A stretch of 64,000 nt of DNA from Achromobacter denitrificans NBRC 15125 (GCF_001571365.1 NZ_BCTQ01000029.1:20019-84018); one strand, 5' to 3'. Numbered from the stretch's first letter, positions 47,126-58,544 are shown. The notes: generated from the sequence alone by a model not told the origin. Numbers and translations: made by a program.

Positions 47126-50100
47126 ATGTCGAGTAACACCGTCGCCCAGTTCGCTACCGAGCTGAAAATGCCTGCCAATGTGCTGCTGGATCAGCTGCGC
47201 TCGGCCGGCGTTGACCTCAAATCGGTGGACGATGCCGTCACCGACAGCGACAAGGCGAAATTGCTCGAATCGCTGCGTCGCGCCCATGGCGCGACCGAAG
47301 GCAAGAAGATCACCCTGACGCGTCGCCAGACGTCCGAGATCCGGCAGGCCGACGCCACCGGCCGCTCGCGCACGATCCAGGTCGAAGTGCGCAAGAAGCG
47401 CGTGTTCGTCAAGCGTGATCCCTCCGAAATCGCCCTGGAACAGGCCGCGTCCGCGCGCGCCGAAGAAGAAGCCTCCGTCGAAGAGGCGCAGCAGGTCTCC
47501 GCGCCGGCTGCTCCCGAGGTTCCCGCCGCGGTCGAGCCTCGCGAGGCCGCGCCCGTCCAGGCCGAGGCGGCTGCCCCGGCCAAGGCGGAAGAACCCGCTG
47601 CTGTAGAAGCGCCCGCGCCGGAAGAAGCGCCCGCGCCCGTTGAATCCGTCGCGGCCGAAGTGCCCGCCCCCGTCGAGGCGAAACCCGCCGAGGTCCAGGT
47701 CCAGCCTGAACCCGAACCGACGCCGGCGCCTGCTCCTGCCGAGCCCGTGGCCCAAGAGGCCAAGCCCGAAGTCAAGACTGAAACCACCGAGCCCAAGGCT
47801 GAAGAAGCCAAGCCGGAACCCGTTGTGCTAGCCAATAAGTCCGAACCATCATCCTCCCAGGCCGCCGCGCCTGTCGCCCAGGCTCAGCCTGCCGCGAAGT
47901 CCGAACCCGTCAAGACCGCTGCGCCGCAGCCGGCCGCGCCCGCCGCCAAGGTCGGCAACCGCGCCGACAATCGCCGCGCGGCGCCGCCGCTTGCCGCCTC
48001 CGCCACGTCGACGGGCCGCGATGAGGCCCGCCGTGCCGCCGAGGCCGAAGCCGCCGCCCTGCGCGAGATGCTGAATCGTCCGCGCAAGGTGCTGCGCGCC
48101 CCCGAGCCGGAGGCCCCCGCCGCCGCCGCGCCGATTTCGGGCACGCTGCACAAGCCGGCCGGCAAGCCCGGTGCAGCGCCTGGCGCCAAGAAGGACGCCA
48201 AGCCCGCCGCGCCCGGCAACAAGAAGACCATCAAGACGGCCGAAGTCGCCTCGACCTGGTCCGACGACGCCTCGCGCAAGAAGCCTGCCGACAAGCCCGC
48301 CGCTCCGGCGAGCCGCGACGGCTGGCGCGCCGGCGGCAAGGGCGGCAAGGGTGGCGGCCGTGGCGGTCGCAACCAGCAGAACGACCGTCGCCACGAGCCG
48401 GCGCCGCAGGAATTCATCGCGCGTGAAGTGCACGTGCCGGAAACCATCAGCGTGGCCGACCTGGCCCACAAGATGTCCGTCAAGGCCGCCGAAGTCATCA
48501 AGCAGTTGATGAAGCTGGGCCAGATGGTCACCATCAACCAGGTCCTGGACCAGGAAACGGCCATGATCGTGGTCGAAGAACTGGGCCACGTCGCCATCGC
48601 CGCCAAGCTCGACGATCCGGAAGCCTTCCTGGACGAATCGGCCGCCACCACGGAAGCCGAAATGCTGCCGCGCGCTCCGGTCGTGACCGTCATGGGCCAC
48701 GTCGACCACGGCAAGACCTCGCTGCTGGACTACATCCGCCGCGCCAAGGTTGCCGCGGGCGAAGCCGGCGGCATTACGCAGCACATTGGCGCCTATCACG
48801 TCCAGACCGAACGCGGCATGGTCACGTTCCTGGACACCCCGGGCCACGAGGCGTTCACCGCCATGCGTGCCCGCGGCGCCAAGGCCACCGACATCGTCAT
48901 CCTGGTCTGCGCGGCCGACGACGGCGTGATGCCGCAGACGCGCGAAGCCATCCACCACGCGAAGGCCGCCGGCGTTCCGATGGTCGTGGCGATGACCAAG
49001 ATCGACAAGCCCACCGCCAACCCCGACCGCGTCAAGCAGGAGCTGGTCGCCGAGGAAGTGGTGCCGGAAGAATACGGCGGCGACGTGCCGTTCGTGGCCG
49101 TGTCGGCCAAGACCGGCGCGGGCATCGACGACCTGCTCGAAAACGTGCTGCTGCAAGCCGAAGTGCTGGAACTGAAGGCGCCGGTCGACGCGCCCGCCAA
49201 GGGCCTGGTGATCGAAGCCCGCCTCGACAAGGGCCGCGGCCCGGTCGCTACCATCCTGGTGCAAAGCGGCACCCTGCATCGCGGCGACGTGGTGCTGGCC
49301 GGCGCGAGCTTCGGCCGCGTGCGCGCCATGCTGGACGAGAACGGCAAGCCCATCCAGGAAGCCGGCCCGTCGATCCCCGTGGAAATCCAGGGCCTGACCG
49401 AAGTCCCGGCCGCCGGCGACGAACTGATGGTGCTGTCCGACGAGCGCAAGGCGCGCGAAATCGCGCTGTTCCGCCAAGGCAAGTTCCGCGACGTCAAGCT
49501 GGCCCGCCAGCAGGCCGCGAAGCTGGAATCCATGTTCGACAACCTGGGCGAAGGCACGCAGACCCTGGCGCTGATCGTGAAGACGGACGTCCAGGGCTCG
49601 CAGGAAGCGCTGGTGCAGTCGCTGACCAAGCTGTCGACCGACGAAGTGCGCGTGCAGGTCGTGCACGCGGCCGTGGGCGGCATCTCGGAAAGCGACATCA
49701 ACCTCGCCATCGCCTCGAACGCCGTCGTGATCGGCTTCAACGTCCGGGCCGAAGCCAGCGCCAAGAAGCTGGCCGAGACCAACGGCATCGACGTGCGCTA
49801 CTACAACATCATCTACGACGCCGTGGATGAGGTGAAGGCGGCCATGTCGGGCATGCTGGCGCCCGAGAAGAAGGAAGAGGTCATCGGCCTGGTCGAGATC
49901 CGCGAGGTCTACAGCATCTCCCGCATCGGCAACATCGCCGGCTGCATGGTGCTCGACGGCATCGTGCGTCGCGACTCGCAGGTCCGCCTGCTGCGCAACA
50001 ACGTGGTCCAGTGGACGGGGCATCTCGAATCGCTGCGCCGCTTCAAGGACGACGTCAAGGAAGTCAAGTCGGGCTTCGACTGCGGCCTTACGCTGCGCGG

Positions 50101-50170
50101 CAACAACGACATCCAGGTGGGCGACCAGCTGGAAGTCTTTGAAATCAAGGAAATCGCGCGTACGCTGTAA
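47126..50170 (+). CDS. infB: Translation initiation factor IF-2
   Basis: 1014 residues. IF2_N at 1-55, then about 350 residues rich in Ala, Pro, Glu and Lys, a second IF2_N near 435, and the GTPase domain with GHVDHGKT (524-531), DTPGHEAF and TKID. Domains II, III and the fMet-binding C domain follow. The proline/alanine section is longer than in E. coli but common in betaproteobacteria. AAGAGAGAG precedes the ATG. Confidence 0.98.
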   Translation: MSSNTVAQFATELKMPANVLLDQLRSAGVDLKSVDDAVTDSDKAKLLESLRRAHGATEGKKITLTRRQTSEIRQADATGRSRTIQVEVRKKRVFVKRDPSEIALEQAASARAEEEASVEEAQQVSAPAAPEVPAAVEPREAAPVQAEAAAPAKAEEPAAVEAPAPEEAPAPVESVAAEVPAPVEAKPAEVQVQPEPEPTPAPAPAEPVAQEAKPEVKTETTEPKAEEAKPEPVVLANKSEPSSSQAAAPVAQAQPAAKSEPVKTAAPQPAAPAAKVGNRADNRRAAPPLAASATSTGRDEARRAAEAEAAALREMLNRPRKVLRAPEPEAPAAAAPISGTLHKPAGKPGAAPGAKKDAKPAAPGNKKTIKTAEVASTWSDDASRKKPADKPAAPASRDGWRAGGKGGKGGGRGGRNQQNDRRHEPAPQEFIAREVHVPETISVADLAHKMSVKAAEVIKQLMKLGQMVTINQVLDQETAMIVVEELGHVAIAAKLDDPEAFLDESAATTEAEMLPRAPVVTVMGHVDHGKTSLLDYIRRAKVAAGEAGGITQHIGAYHVQTERGMVTFLDTPGHEAFTAMRARGAKATDIVILVCAADDGVMPQTREAIHHAKAAGVPMVVAMTKIDKPTANPDRVKQELVAEEVVPEEYGGDVPFVAVSAKTGAGIDDLLENVLLQAEVLELKAPVDAPAKGLVIEARLDKGRGPVATILVQSGTLHRGDVVLAGASFGRVRAMLDENGKPIQEAGPSIPVEIQGLTEVPAAGDELMVLSDERKAREIALFRQGKFRDVKLARQQAAKLESMFDNLGEGTQTLALIVKTDVQGSQEALVQSLTKLSTDEVRVQVVHAAVGGISESDINLAIASNAVVIGFNVRAEASAKKLAETNGIDVRYYNIIYDAVDEVKAAMSGMLAPEKKEEVIGLVEIREVYSISRIGNIAGCMVLDGIVRRDSQVRLLRNNVVQWTGHLESLRRFKDDVKEVKSGFDCGLTLRGNNDIQVGDQLEVFEIKEIARTL

Positions 50171-50193
50171 GGCGTCGCGAGGCATTGTTTCTA

Positions 50194-50595
50194 ATGAGCC
50201 GTCACAAGTCCAAAGCCATCCCCGGTCGCAATCTGCGGCTGGCCGACCAGATCCAGAAGGATCTGGCCGGGATCATCCAGCGCGAGATCGATACGACCCG
50301 CGCTGGCTTGATCACGCTCTCTGGTGTGGAACTGTCGACCGACTACGCGCATGCCAAGGTGTATTTCACGGTTTTGGGCGCCGAGCCCGAAGCCGCGACC
50401 ACCTTGCTGAACGAGAAGGCCGGCTGGCTGCACTCGCAGCTCTACAAGCTGTTGCACATTCACACTGTCCCCACGTTGCGTTTCATCCACGACGAGCAGA
50501 TTGCCCGTGGCATCGAAATGTCGATCCTGATCGACCGCGCAAACCGGCCCGGCCCGCACTCGGGCGTGCCCGACGAACCTGAAGACCAGTCCTGA
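50194..50595 (+). CDS. rbfA: Ribosome-binding factor A
   Basis: 133 residues from ATG 50194 ([21 protein letters not shown]); KH-type fold with [10 protein letters not shown] and [16 protein letters not shown] 16S rRNA maturation and cold-shock factor. Usual place after infB. Confidence 0.96.
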   Translation: MSRHKSKAIPGRNLRLADQIQKDLAGIIQREIDTTRAGLITLSGVELSTDYAHAKVYFTVLGAEPEAATTLLNEKAGWLHSQLYKLLHIHTVPTLRFIHDEQIARGIEMSILIDRANRPGPHSGVPDEPEDQS

Positions 50596-50632
50596 TCGGG
50601 CTGTCGTCACCCTTTACTACCGGATTCCGACG

Positions 50633-51364
50633 ATGGCTAAACGACGCGGGCTTACGCTCGACGGTGTGCTGTTGCTCGACAAACCTGTGGGTCTGTCGAG
50701 CAACCACGCTCTACAACGCGCCAAGCGCGCCATGGACGCGGCGAAAGCCGGCCATACCGGCACGCTGGATCCCTTCGCCACCGGGCTGCTGGTGTGCTGT
50801 ATGGGCAAGGCGACGAAAATTTCCGGTGCGATGCTCAACGCCGACAAGGCATATCGCGCTACGCTGCAATTTGGGTCGGAAACCGACTCCGGCGACCTGA
50901 CCGGCAACGTGGTGTCCACGGCCGAGCCGGGTTTCGTCGTGGAAGAGCAGGCGCTGCGCGAAGCGCTGTCACGTTTCTCGGGCACGATCGAACAGATTCC
51001 GCCGATGTATTCGGCGCTCAAGCGCGACGGCAAGCCCTTGTACGAATATGCGCGCGCGGGCATCGAGCTGGAACGGCCGCCGCGCCAGATCACGATTTAC
51101 CGCATCGAGCTGCTGTCCCTCAACGGGACCGAGGCAGAGATCGATGTGGCATGCAGTAAAGGCACATACATCCGGACACTGGCCCAGGACATCGGGCGCG
51201 TGCTGGGCTGTTACGCCCACCTGACGGCGCTGCGGCGCACGCACGTCGGGCCCTTTTCCCTGGAACGCGCCGTTGCGCTGGAAGCCTTGCAGGCCATGCC
51301 AGACCCCAAGCAGGCATTGCTTGCACTGAACGAATTGCCGGCGGGCTTGCTGCCTGCCACCTGA
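50633..51364 (+). CDS. truB: tRNA pseudouridine 55 synthase
   Basis: 243 residues. [15 protein letters not shown] and [14 protein letters not shown] with the catalytic Asp, then [16 protein letters not shown] and [14 protein letters not shown]. Makes pseudouridine 55 in tRNA. The PUA tail is short. Confidence 0.97.
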   Translation: MAKRRGLTLDGVLLLDKPVGLSSNHALQRAKRAMDAAKAGHTGTLDPFATGLLVCCMGKATKISGAMLNADKAYRATLQFGSETDSGDLTGNVVSTAEPGFVVEEQALREALSRFSGTIEQIPPMYSALKRDGKPLYEYARAGIELERPPRQITIYRIELLSLNGTEAEIDVACSKGTYIRTLAQDIGRVLGCYAHLTALRRTHVGPFSLERAVALEALQAMPDPKQALLALNELPAGLLPAT

Positions 51365-51380
51365 CCTTAAAGGACTCGCT

Positions 51381-53204
51381 ATGACTCGCGCCTTGCGCAA
51401 CGTCGCCATCATCGCCCACGTCGACCACGGTAAAACCACCCTGGTCGACCAGCTGCTGCGCCAATCCGGCACCTTCCGCGAAAACCAGGCGCTGACCGAA
51501 CGGGTCATGGACTCGAACGACCTGGAAAAAGAACGCGGCATCACGATTCTGGCCAAGAACTGTGCCGTTGAATACCAGGGCACCCACATCAACATCATCG
51601 ACACCCCGGGACACGCGGACTTCGGCGGCGAGGTCGAGCGCGTGCTGTCCATGGTCGACGGCGTGCTGCTGCTGGTGGACGCGGTCGAAGGCCCGATGCC
51701 CCAGACCATTTTCGTGACCCGCAAGGCGCTGGCCCTCGGCCTGAAGCCCATCGTCGTGGTCAACAAGGTGGACCGTCCGGGCGCCCGCACCGATTTCGTC
51801 ATCAACGCCACTTTCGACCTGTTCGACAAGCTCGGCGCCACCGACGAGCAGCTGGACTTCCCCGTGGTGTACGCCTCGGGCCTGTCGGGCTACGCGGGCC
51901 TGAACCCCGACGTGCGCGAAGGCGATATGCGTCCCCTGTTCGAGGCCATCCTCGAACACGTGCCGCAGCGCGACGACGATCCCAACGGTCCGCTGCAGAT
52001 GCAGATCATCTCGCTGGACTACAACAGCTACGTCGGCAAGATCGGCGTGGGCCGCGTCAACCGTGGCCGCATGCGCCCCGGCATGGAAGTGGCCTACAAG
52101 TTCGGCCCCGACGGCCAGGGCGGCCGCGGCCGCATCAACCAGGTGCTGAAGTTCCACGGCCTGGAGCGCATCGTCGTCGACGAAGCCGAAGCCGGCGACA
52201 TCGTGCTGATCAACGGCATCGAGGAACTGGGCATCGGCTGCACGGTCACCGATCCGGTCACGCAGGAAGCGCTGCCGATGCTGCGCATCGACGAGCCCAC
52301 GCTCACCATGAACTTCATGGTGAACACCTCGCCGCTGGCCGGCCGCGAAGGCAAGTTCGTGACCAGCCGCCAGCTGCGCGACCGCCTGGACCGCGAGCTG
52401 AAGTCCAACGTGGCGCTGCGCGTGCGCGACACGGGCGACGATACGGTGTTCGAAGTGTCGGGCCGCGGTGAACTGCACCTGACCATCCTGCTGGAAACGA
52501 TGCGCCGCGAAGGTTACGAGCTGGCCGTGTCGCGTCCGCGCGTGGTGTTCAAGGAGATCGACGGCGTGAAGTGCGAGCCGTTCGAATCGCTGACCGTCGA
52601 CGTCGAAGACGCCCACCAGGGCGGCGTGATGGAAGAGCTGGGCCGCCGCAAGGGCGACCTGCAGGACATGCAGCCGGACGGCCGTGGCCGCACCCGCCTG
52701 GAATACCTGATTCCGGCCCGCGGCCTGATCGGCTTCCAGAACGAGTTCCTGACGCTGACGCGCGGAACCGGCCTGATGAGCCACATCTTCCATGAATACG
52801 CGCCCATCAAGGAAGGCTCGATCGGCGAGCGCCGCAACGGCGTGCTGATCAGCCAGGACCATGGCGACGCCGTGGCCTATGCCCTGTGGAAGCTGCAGGA
52901 TCGCGGCCGCATGTTCGTGAGCCCGGGCGACGCGCTGTACGAAGGCATGATCATCGGCATCCACAGCCGCGACAACGACCTGGTCGTGAACCCGATCAAG
53001 GGCAAGCAGCTGACCAACGTGCGCGCCTCGGGCACCGACGAAGCCGTGCGCCTGGTTCCGCCGATCCAGATGTCGCTGGAATACGCCGTGGAATTCATCG
53101 ACGACGACGAACTGGTGGAAATCACCCCGAAGTCGATCCGCCTGCGCAAGCGCTACCTGCTTGAAAACGAGCGCAAGCGCGCCGCGCGCGACGCCGCCGT
53201 TTGA
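51381..53204 (+). CDS. typA: TypA/BipA ribosome-associated GTPase
   Basis: 607 residues. AHVDHGKTT (12-20), [27 protein letters not shown]-like domains and the BipA C-terminal domain. Supports ribosome assembly at low temperature and stress. Placed 16 bases after truB, so it may be the last gene of the translation operon; a terminator follows. Confidence 0.97.
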   Translation: MTRALRNVAIIAHVDHGKTTLVDQLLRQSGTFRENQALTERVMDSNDLEKERGITILAKNCAVEYQGTHINIIDTPGHADFGGEVERVLSMVDGVLLLVDAVEGPMPQTIFVTRKALALGLKPIVVVNKVDRPGARTDFVINATFDLFDKLGATDEQLDFPVVYASGLSGYAGLNPDVREGDMRPLFEAILEHVPQRDDDPNGPLQMQIISLDYNSYVGKIGVGRVNRGRMRPGMEVAYKFGPDGQGGRGRINQVLKFHGLERIVVDEAEAGDIVLINGIEELGIGCTVTDPVTQEALPMLRIDEPTLTMNFMVNTSPLAGREGKFVTSRQLRDRLDRELKSNVALRVRDTGDDTVFEVSGRGELHLTILLETMRREGYELAVSRPRVVFKEIDGVKCEPFESLTVDVEDAHQGGVMEELGRRKGDLQDMQPDGRGRTRLEYLIPARGLIGFQNEFLTLTRGTGLMSHIFHEYAPIKEGSIGERRNGVLISQDHGDAVAYALWKLQDRGRMFVSPGDALYEGMIIGIHSRDNDLVVNPIKGKQLTNVRASGTDEAVRLVPPIQMSLEYAVEFIDDDELVEITPKSIRLRKRYLLENERKRAARDAAV

Positions 53205-53235
53205 GGCCGGAGGGGGGCATGTCCCCCGCCCGCGC

Positions 53236-53268
53236 AAAAGCCGCATCCCCCGGGATGCGGCTTTTTTT
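53236..53268 (+). terminator. Terminator after typA
   Basis: AGCCGCATC and GATGCGGCT around CCCCGG (53239-53262), with TTTTTTT. It closes the rimP-typA run. Confidence 0.92.
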
Positions 53269-53295
53269 CGCCCGCGCTCTCGGCCGGGCCGGCGG

Positions 53296-53688
53296 CTAGG
53301 CGTGCTGGTGCCGGTATTCCTGCGTCGCGCCGCCATAGCCGTAGGCGGCCGCGCGCGCGTCGATTACGTGCACGTACGAACACTCGTGCAGTTGGCCCAG
53401 GATGTCGCGGAGCGCGGCATGGATATCCTTGATGTAGCGGGCCTTCTCCGCCTTGGTGTTGGTTTCGTCGGTGACGCTGATGTCCAGGTGGAAGGCGTTA
53501 TTGCCCAGTTCGGACAGCGGCCGGCCGCCGATGAACCAGAGCTCGTGGGGAATGTGCTGCAGGGTGATCGCGATCACGGGCAGTTGCTTGCCCAGCACGG
53601 ACTGGGTCAGGCCGGCGACGGCGTCCACCACGCGGCGGTCGCGGGCGGCATCGGGGCGGCCGGAAAGATGGATGACGATGTGGGGCAT
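53296..53688 (-). CDS. Tautomerase family protein
   Basis: 130 residues from the ATG at 53688, which puts Pro right after Met (MPHIVIHLSG), as needed for the catalytic N-terminal proline. Longer than 4-oxalocrotonate tautomerase (62) and near the size of fused or MIF-like members. Substrate unknown. It is divergent from a LysR gene, which may control it. Confidence 0.8.
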   Translation of the reverse strand: MPHIVIHLSGRPDAARDRRVVDAVAGLTQSVLGKQLPVIAITLQHIPHELWFIGGRPLSELGNNAFHLDISVTDETNTKAEKARYIKDIHAALRDILGQLHECSYVHVIDARAAAYGYGGATQEYRHQHA

Positions 53689-53795
53689 GGCGGAACTCCT
53701 GTGCGTTGGGGGGTGAAGGCAGTCTAGGCGCCGCGTTGACATCGGAAAAGCGGGAAATTACGATCTCATCAATCGATTAAACCGTTGGATAAACC

Positions 53796-54659
53796 ATGTC
53801 CGGATTCGACCTCGACCAATTGCGCACGCTGGTCGCCGTGCTCGACGCAGGCAGCTTGACGGCGGCCGCGCCGAAAGTGTTCCTGTCGCAGTCGTCCGTC
53901 AGCGAGCAGATGCGCAAGCTGGAGGAACGCGCCGGGCAGCCGCTGCTTATCCGCGGCAAGAGCGGCGTGGCGCCGACGCCGGCGGGCGAGCGCCTGCTGG
54001 CCCATGCGCGCGCCATCCTGGCGCTGAGCGACGAGGCCTACCGAGATCTGCGCGGCGTGGCGCTGCGCGGCGAATTGCGCCTGTGCATCACGGACTACTT
54101 CCGGCCCGGAGACGTGGCGCGCCTGTTGCGCAGGCTCAACGAGCAATATCCGCAGGTGCGCCTGCACGTGACCATCATGAAGAGCGGCGCGATCGAGGCG
54201 GCCTATGAGCGCGGCGAGATCGACGTCGGCATCTCCATGTCGATCCCGGAGCGCGGCGTCGCCAGGGGCCGGGCGCAAGGCGCGTTATTGCGGCGCGAAC
54301 CGCTGTTATGGATGGCGGCCGAGGGGCTCGGGGCGCGGCAGGGCGGCAGCCTGCCTTTGCTGGTGCTGCCGGAGACCTGCGCCTTGCGCCAATACGTGGA
54401 GCGCCTGTTGTCGCGCCGCGGGGTCGCCTATTCGGTGGCCCACGTGGCGTCGGGGGTGGCGGGGCTGCAGCTCGCGGTGGCGGCGGGGCTGGGCGTGGCC
54501 TGCCTGAACGAGTCCTCCCTGGCGCCGGGCATCGCCCGCTTGCACGAGCCGGGCTTGCCGGCCCTGCCCGCGGTGGAGTTCCGCCTGCTGGCTGCGCGGC
54601 CGGGCGAAAGCGAATTCGTCGGCCTCGCGCGCGAGGCGATCGTGAAGGCGATGGGCTAG
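53796..54659 (+). CDS. LysR family transcriptional regulator
   Basis: 287 residues: helix-turn-helix (LDAGSLTAAAPKVFLSQSSVSEQMRKLEE) and effector domain. Its 107-base upstream gap with the tautomerase gene contains AATCGATT (53771-53778), a small palindrome near its own start. It converges on the next LysR gene with a six-base gap. Confidence 0.92.
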   Translation: MSGFDLDQLRTLVAVLDAGSLTAAAPKVFLSQSSVSEQMRKLEERAGQPLLIRGKSGVAPTPAGERLLAHARAILALSDEAYRDLRGVALRGELRLCITDYFRPGDVARLLRRLNEQYPQVRLHVTIMKSGAIEAAYERGEIDVGISMSIPERGVARGRAQGALLRREPLLWMAAEGLGARQGGSLPLLVLPETCALRQYVERLLSRRGVAYSVAHVASGVAGLQLAVAAGLGVACLNESSLAPGIARLHEPGLPALPAVEFRLLAARPGESEFVGLAREAIVKAMG

Positions 54660-54665
54660 GGCCCG

Positions 54666-55625
54666 TCAGGGTTCGCAGGCCTGGAGCGCAGCCGGCCGCC
54701 CTCGGCGGCGCAGCCACTCCAGGAAGTCGCGGCCCGGGCCGCGTTCCCCGACGATGGCGCCTATCGGCTGGAAGGAGCCGGGGGAGGCGACGCGCAGGCG
54801 TTGGAAATGGCCGTGCTGCACATACCAGTCGGCGAGTGTCAGCGGCACCATGGCCAGGGCCTGCTGCGCTTGCATGACCGCGATGAGCAGCGGCATGGGA
54901 GGGGCGGCGCTGGCCAGACGGCACAGCCGGGGAACGACGCCGGCGCGTTCGAAATAGGCTTTGAAGACCGCATGGATCGCCAGCTCCGGCCGCGGTTCGA
55001 TCCAGAGCTGGCTGGCGACCTGGGCGGCCGTGGGCGCGCGGTCCGCGGCCAGCAGCGGATGGCCCGCGGCTGCGACGATCACGGCTTCGTCCTGTTGCAG
55101 CGGCACGAATTCCAGGCCCGTGGGCACCGCGTCGGGCTGGCGGCACAGCAGCATGTCCAGGCTGCCGTTGGCGGCCTGCGGCAGCAGTTGCTCGCGGCTG
55201 CCCTCGATGATTTCCACTTGCATACCCGGATGCCCCGTCATGTAGGCGGGCAGGCGCTCGGCCAGCAGGCCGCCGCTGGCGGCCGGGATGGCGCCCAGCC
55301 TGAGGTAGCCGGTGGCGCCCTGGCGCAGGGCGGTGACGGAGTCGGTGGAGGCGCGCAAGGTCGTCAGCATGCCCTGGGCGCATTCCGCCATGAGCCGGCC
55401 GCTGCGCGTGGCCCGCATGCCGCGCGCATGGCGCTCGAACAGGCGCACACCCAGCAGCGCTTCGATATCCGCCAAGGCATGCGTGGCCGCGGGCTGGCTC
55501 ATGCCGATGTGGCTGGCCGCCTGCTGGATGCTGCCCAGGTCGGCGATGCCCGCCAGCAGCTGCAGGTGGCGCAGGCGGCCCTTGGCGAGCAGGCGGGCAA
55601 GCAGGGTGGCGGGAGCGACGTCCAT
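54666..55625 (-). CDS. LysR family transcriptional regulator
   Basis: 319 residues: helix-turn-helix (IADLGSIQQAASHIGMSQPAATHALADIE) then the effector domain (GYLRLGAIPAASGGLLAE). It is divergent from a Bug receptor and M20 hydrolase pair, its likely targets. Confidence 0.93.
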   Translation of the reverse strand: MDVAPATLLARLLAKGRLRHLQLLAGIADLGSIQQAASHIGMSQPAATHALADIEALLGVRLFERHARGMRATRSGRLMAECAQGMLTTLRASTDSVTALRQGATGYLRLGAIPAASGGLLAERLPAYMTGHPGMQVEIIEGSREQLLPQAANGSLDMLLCRQPDAVPTGLEFVPLQQDEAVIVAAAGHPLLAADRAPTAAQVASQLWIEPRPELAIHAVFKAYFERAGVVPRLCRLASAAPPMPLLIAVMQAQQALAMVPLTLADWYVQHGHFQRLRVASPGSFQPIGAIVGERGPGRDFLEWLRRRGRPAALQACEP

Positions 55626-55641
55626 GTGGCGCGGTTCTAGC

Positions 55642-55658
55642 TATTCAAAATATGAATA
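55642..55658. promoter_or_regulatory. LysR-type operator between regulator and Bug gene
   Basis: TATTCA-N5-TGAATA, a perfect inverted repeat that fits the T-N11-A LysR box, 17 bases from the LysR ATG and 94 from the Bug gene. Confidence 0.6.
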
Positions 55659-55752
55659 TATGAGTGGATAAATGTATTTGAAATAGGGATATGCCCTGGC
55701 CACAATGCTGCGATTCCTACCCTAGCTTTCCGGCCCGAGGAGTGGCCCGTCC

Positions 55753-56736
55753 ATGAAGTCCCGCTTGCTGCATACCCTTGTTTGCGCCGTGACCCTCGGC
55801 GCGTGTTCCCTGGCGGTGGCCGGGGGCGACTACCCCTCCCAGCCCTTGCGGCTGATCGTGCCGTTCGCGCCGGGCGGATCCACGGACGTGCTGGCGCGCG
55901 CGGTGGCCGACGGCCTGCGCAAAGAGCTGGGCCAGAGCGTGGTGGTGGAAAACCGCGCCGGCGCGGGCGGCCTGATCGGGACGGAGGCCGTCGCCCGGGC
56001 CGACGCCGACGGCTATACGCTGGGCATGGCGACGGTCAGCACCATGGCGGTCAATCCGTTGCTCTACGGTACCAAGCGGGTCGATCCCGAGACGCAATTG
56101 AAGCCGGTGGCCCCGGTGGCGACGGTGCCGGTGGTGTGGATGGTGAACCCGGCGTTCCCGGCGCAGGATTTTCCGCAGTTCCTGGCCGAGCTGCGCGCCC
56201 ATCCCGGCAAGTATTCCTACGGTTCGCCCGGCGTGGGATCGCTGGGGCACCTGAACCTGGCGGCCATGAACGCCGACCTGAAGGTGGACGTGCTGCACGT
56301 GCCGTACCGGGGCATGGGGCCGGCGCTGACCGCCGCGGTGGGCGGCGAAGTGCAGGTGCAACAGGACCAGTACGCATCGGCACAATCGCTGATCAAGGCC
56401 GGCAAGCTGCGCGCGATTGCCGTGTCGGCGCCCGCCAGGCTGGCGGACATGCCGGCGCTGCCGACGATGGCGGAGCTGGGCTATCCGCAGCTGAACGCCC
56501 TGGGCCAGACCTGGTTCGGGCTGGTCGCGCCGGCTGGAACGCCGGACGCGGTGGTGCAGCGCCTGAACCAGGCCGCGGCGCGCGCGCTGGCCGATCCCGC
56601 GCTGGTGCAGCGCCTGGCATCCCTGGGCGCGCAGCCCGACATCGGCTCGCCGCAGGCGTTCGCCGACCGCATCCGGCAGACGCTGGCCGCCAACCGGAAA
56701 ATCATTGAAACTGCCGGGATCAAGCTCGACGAGTAA
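55753..56736 (+). CDS. Tripartite tricarboxylate transporter receptor (Bug family)
   Basis: 327 residues with a signal peptide of 23. YPSQPLRLIVPFAPGGSTDVL, VVENRAGAGGLIGTEAVARA and LHVPYRGMGPAL are Bug motifs. It precedes the M20 amidohydrolase by 106 bases, so it may bind the amide or its acid product. Confidence 0.93.
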   Translation: MKSRLLHTLVCAVTLGACSLAVAGGDYPSQPLRLIVPFAPGGSTDVLARAVADGLRKELGQSVVVENRAGAGGLIGTEAVARADADGYTLGMATVSTMAVNPLLYGTKRVDPETQLKPVAPVATVPVVWMVNPAFPAQDFPQFLAELRAHPGKYSYGSPGVGSLGHLNLAAMNADLKVDVLHVPYRGMGPALTAAVGGEVQVQQDQYASAQSLIKAGKLRAIAVSAPARLADMPALPTMAELGYPQLNALGQTWFGLVAPAGTPDAVVQRLNQAAARALADPALVQRLASLGAQPDIGSPQAFADRIRQTLAANRKIIETAGIKLDE

Positions 56737-56842
56737 GCGGCGTTTTTCCGCCGGGCCGCCAGCGCGGTCCGGTTCCTTGCGGCGCGGCGCGGGTCCTGGT
56801 CCGCGGCAGCCGGCTCACACGACCCCAGCCATTGGAGAAACC

Positions 56843-58267
56843 ATGGGTGCCATCGACAAACTCGCGCCGTTCATCGACGCGCGCAGCGAGCGTTACGCGG
56901 AACTGAGCGACCGCATCTGGAGCCTGGCGGAATTGCGCTACGACGAGCACAAGTCCGCCGAACTGCACATCGAGATGCTGGAGGCCGCGGGGTTCCGCGT
57001 GACCCGCGACGCCGCCGGCATCCCCACGGCATTCGTGGCCGAAGCGGGCAGCGGCGGTCCGGTGATCGGCATCCTGGGCGAGTACGACGCGCTGTCCGGC
57101 TTGAGCCAGGAAAGCGGCGCCTACGCCTGCCAGCCCTCGCCGGAGACGCCGAACGGCAACGGCCACGGCTGCGGCCATCACCTGCTGGGCACGGCCGCCC
57201 ATTTCGCGGCGGTGGCGGTGAAGGAATTCCTGGAAGCCAACGGGCTGCCCGGCACCATCCGGTTCTACGGCTGTCCGGCGGAAGAGGGCGGCTCGGGCAA
57301 GACCTTCATGGCGCGGGCGGGGCTGTTCGACGACGTGGACGCGGCCCTGACCTGGCATCCCGCTTCGCACACGGGGATCTTCCATCAATCGTCGCTGGCC
57401 AATATCCAGGCTTATTTCCGCTTTCGCGGCATCGCGGCGCATGCGGCGAATTCGCCGCACCTGGGCCGCAGCGCGCTGGACGCGGTCGAACTCATGAACG
57501 TGGGCGTGAACTACCTGCGCGAGCACATGGTGCCGGACGCCCGCGTGCACTACGCGGTGACCAACAGCGGCGGCATTTCCCCGAACGTGGTGCAGGCCCG
57601 CGCCGAGGTGCTCTACCTGGTGCGCGCGCCCATCAATTCCCAGGCGGCCGAACTCTACGAGCGCGTGAAGAACGTGGCGCGTGGCGCCGCCCTGATGACG
57701 GGTTGCGAACTGGAGATTGTTTTCGACAAGGCCTGCTCGAACTACATCCCGAACGCCGTGCTCAACCAGGTGATGTACGCCAATATGCAGGCGCTGCAGG
57801 GGCCGGCCTATACGGAAGGCGAACAGCAGGCCGCGCGCCGCATGTGGGACGCGATCTCCGGCGACGACATCGACAATGCCGGCAAGAACCTGGGCGCGGT
57901 GCTGCGCAACCCCACGCCGTTGTTCCAGGGCGTGGCGCCTTACGATCCGGGCAAGGCCGAGATCACCTACGGCTCCACCGACGTCGGCGACGTAAGCTGG
58001 GTGACGCCCACCGCGCAGTGCTGGGGCGCCTGCTACGCCTACGGCACGCCGTTCCACTCCTGGCAGATGGTCGCGCAGGGCAAGATGTCCATGGCCCACA
58101 AGGGCATGGTGCACGCGGCCAAGATCATCGCCGCCACCGCGGCCGACCTCTACACCCGTCCGCAGGAACTCGAACGCGCCAAGGTCGAGCTGGACGAGGC
58201 GCGGCGCGGGCAGCCTTATGTCTGCCCGATCCCGCCCGAGGTGTTGCCGTCTTTCATGCGAAAGTAG
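56843..58267 (+). CDS. M20 family amidohydrolase (AbgB-like)
   Basis: 474 residues. Metal-binding GHGCGHH near residue 112, PAEEGGSGKT near 150 and a dimerisation domain with AHAANSPHLGRSALDA. The length and this sequence resemble AbgB, a subunit of p-aminobenzoyl-glutamate hydrolase, but AbgA is absent, so the substrate may be another N-acyl amino acid. ATG 56843 follows TTGGAGAA. Confidence 0.88.
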   Translation: MGAIDKLAPFIDARSERYAELSDRIWSLAELRYDEHKSAELHIEMLEAAGFRVTRDAAGIPTAFVAEAGSGGPVIGILGEYDALSGLSQESGAYACQPSPETPNGNGHGCGHHLLGTAAHFAAVAVKEFLEANGLPGTIRFYGCPAEEGGSGKTFMARAGLFDDVDAALTWHPASHTGIFHQSSLANIQAYFRFRGIAAHAANSPHLGRSALDAVELMNVGVNYLREHMVPDARVHYAVTNSGGISPNVVQARAEVLYLVRAPINSQAAELYERVKNVARGAALMTGCELEIVFDKACSNYIPNAVLNQVMYANMQALQGPAYTEGEQQAARRMWDAISGDDIDNAGKNLGAVLRNPTPLFQGVAPYDPGKAEITYGSTDVGDVSWVTPTAQCWGACYAYGTPFHSWQMVAQGKMSMAHKGMVHAAKIIAATAADLYTRPQELERAKVELDEARRGQPYVCPIPPEVLPSFMRK

Positions 58268-58272
58268 GGGTG

Positions 58273-58527
58273 TGCCCCCACGCTGCGCGCGCTTGCGCGC
58301 GCTTGCTGCCCCCCGAGGGGGCTGCGCCGCCTTAGGGCGGCCTGGCGGCGGCGCGGTGCCCCCACGCTGCGCGCGCTAACGCGCGCTTGCTGCGCTCCGA
58401 GGGAGCTGCGCCGCCTTAGGGCGGCCTGGCGGCGGCGCGGTGCCCCCACGCTGCGCGCGCTTGCGCGCGCTTGCTGCGCTCCGAGGGGGCGGCGTGCCTT
58501 AGAGCGGCCTGATAGCTGCGCGAGTCC
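58273..58527. repeat. 84-base tandem repeat, three copies (type B)
   Basis: TGCCCCCACGCTGCGCGCGC starts at 58273, 58357 and 58441, an exact 84-base period. Each unit has GCGCGCGCTTGCGCGCGC-like and GCCGCCTTAGGGCGGC palindromes and can fold. The third copy is the least conserved. It fills the gap between the M20 and LOG genes; there is no ORF or terminator otherwise. Confidence 0.9.
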
Positions 58528-58544
58528 TCGCGCCTCGCGCAATT

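Noticed and set aside
58273..58527. CRISPR array
   Set aside because: The repeats are head-to-tail without spacers, and there are no cas genes.
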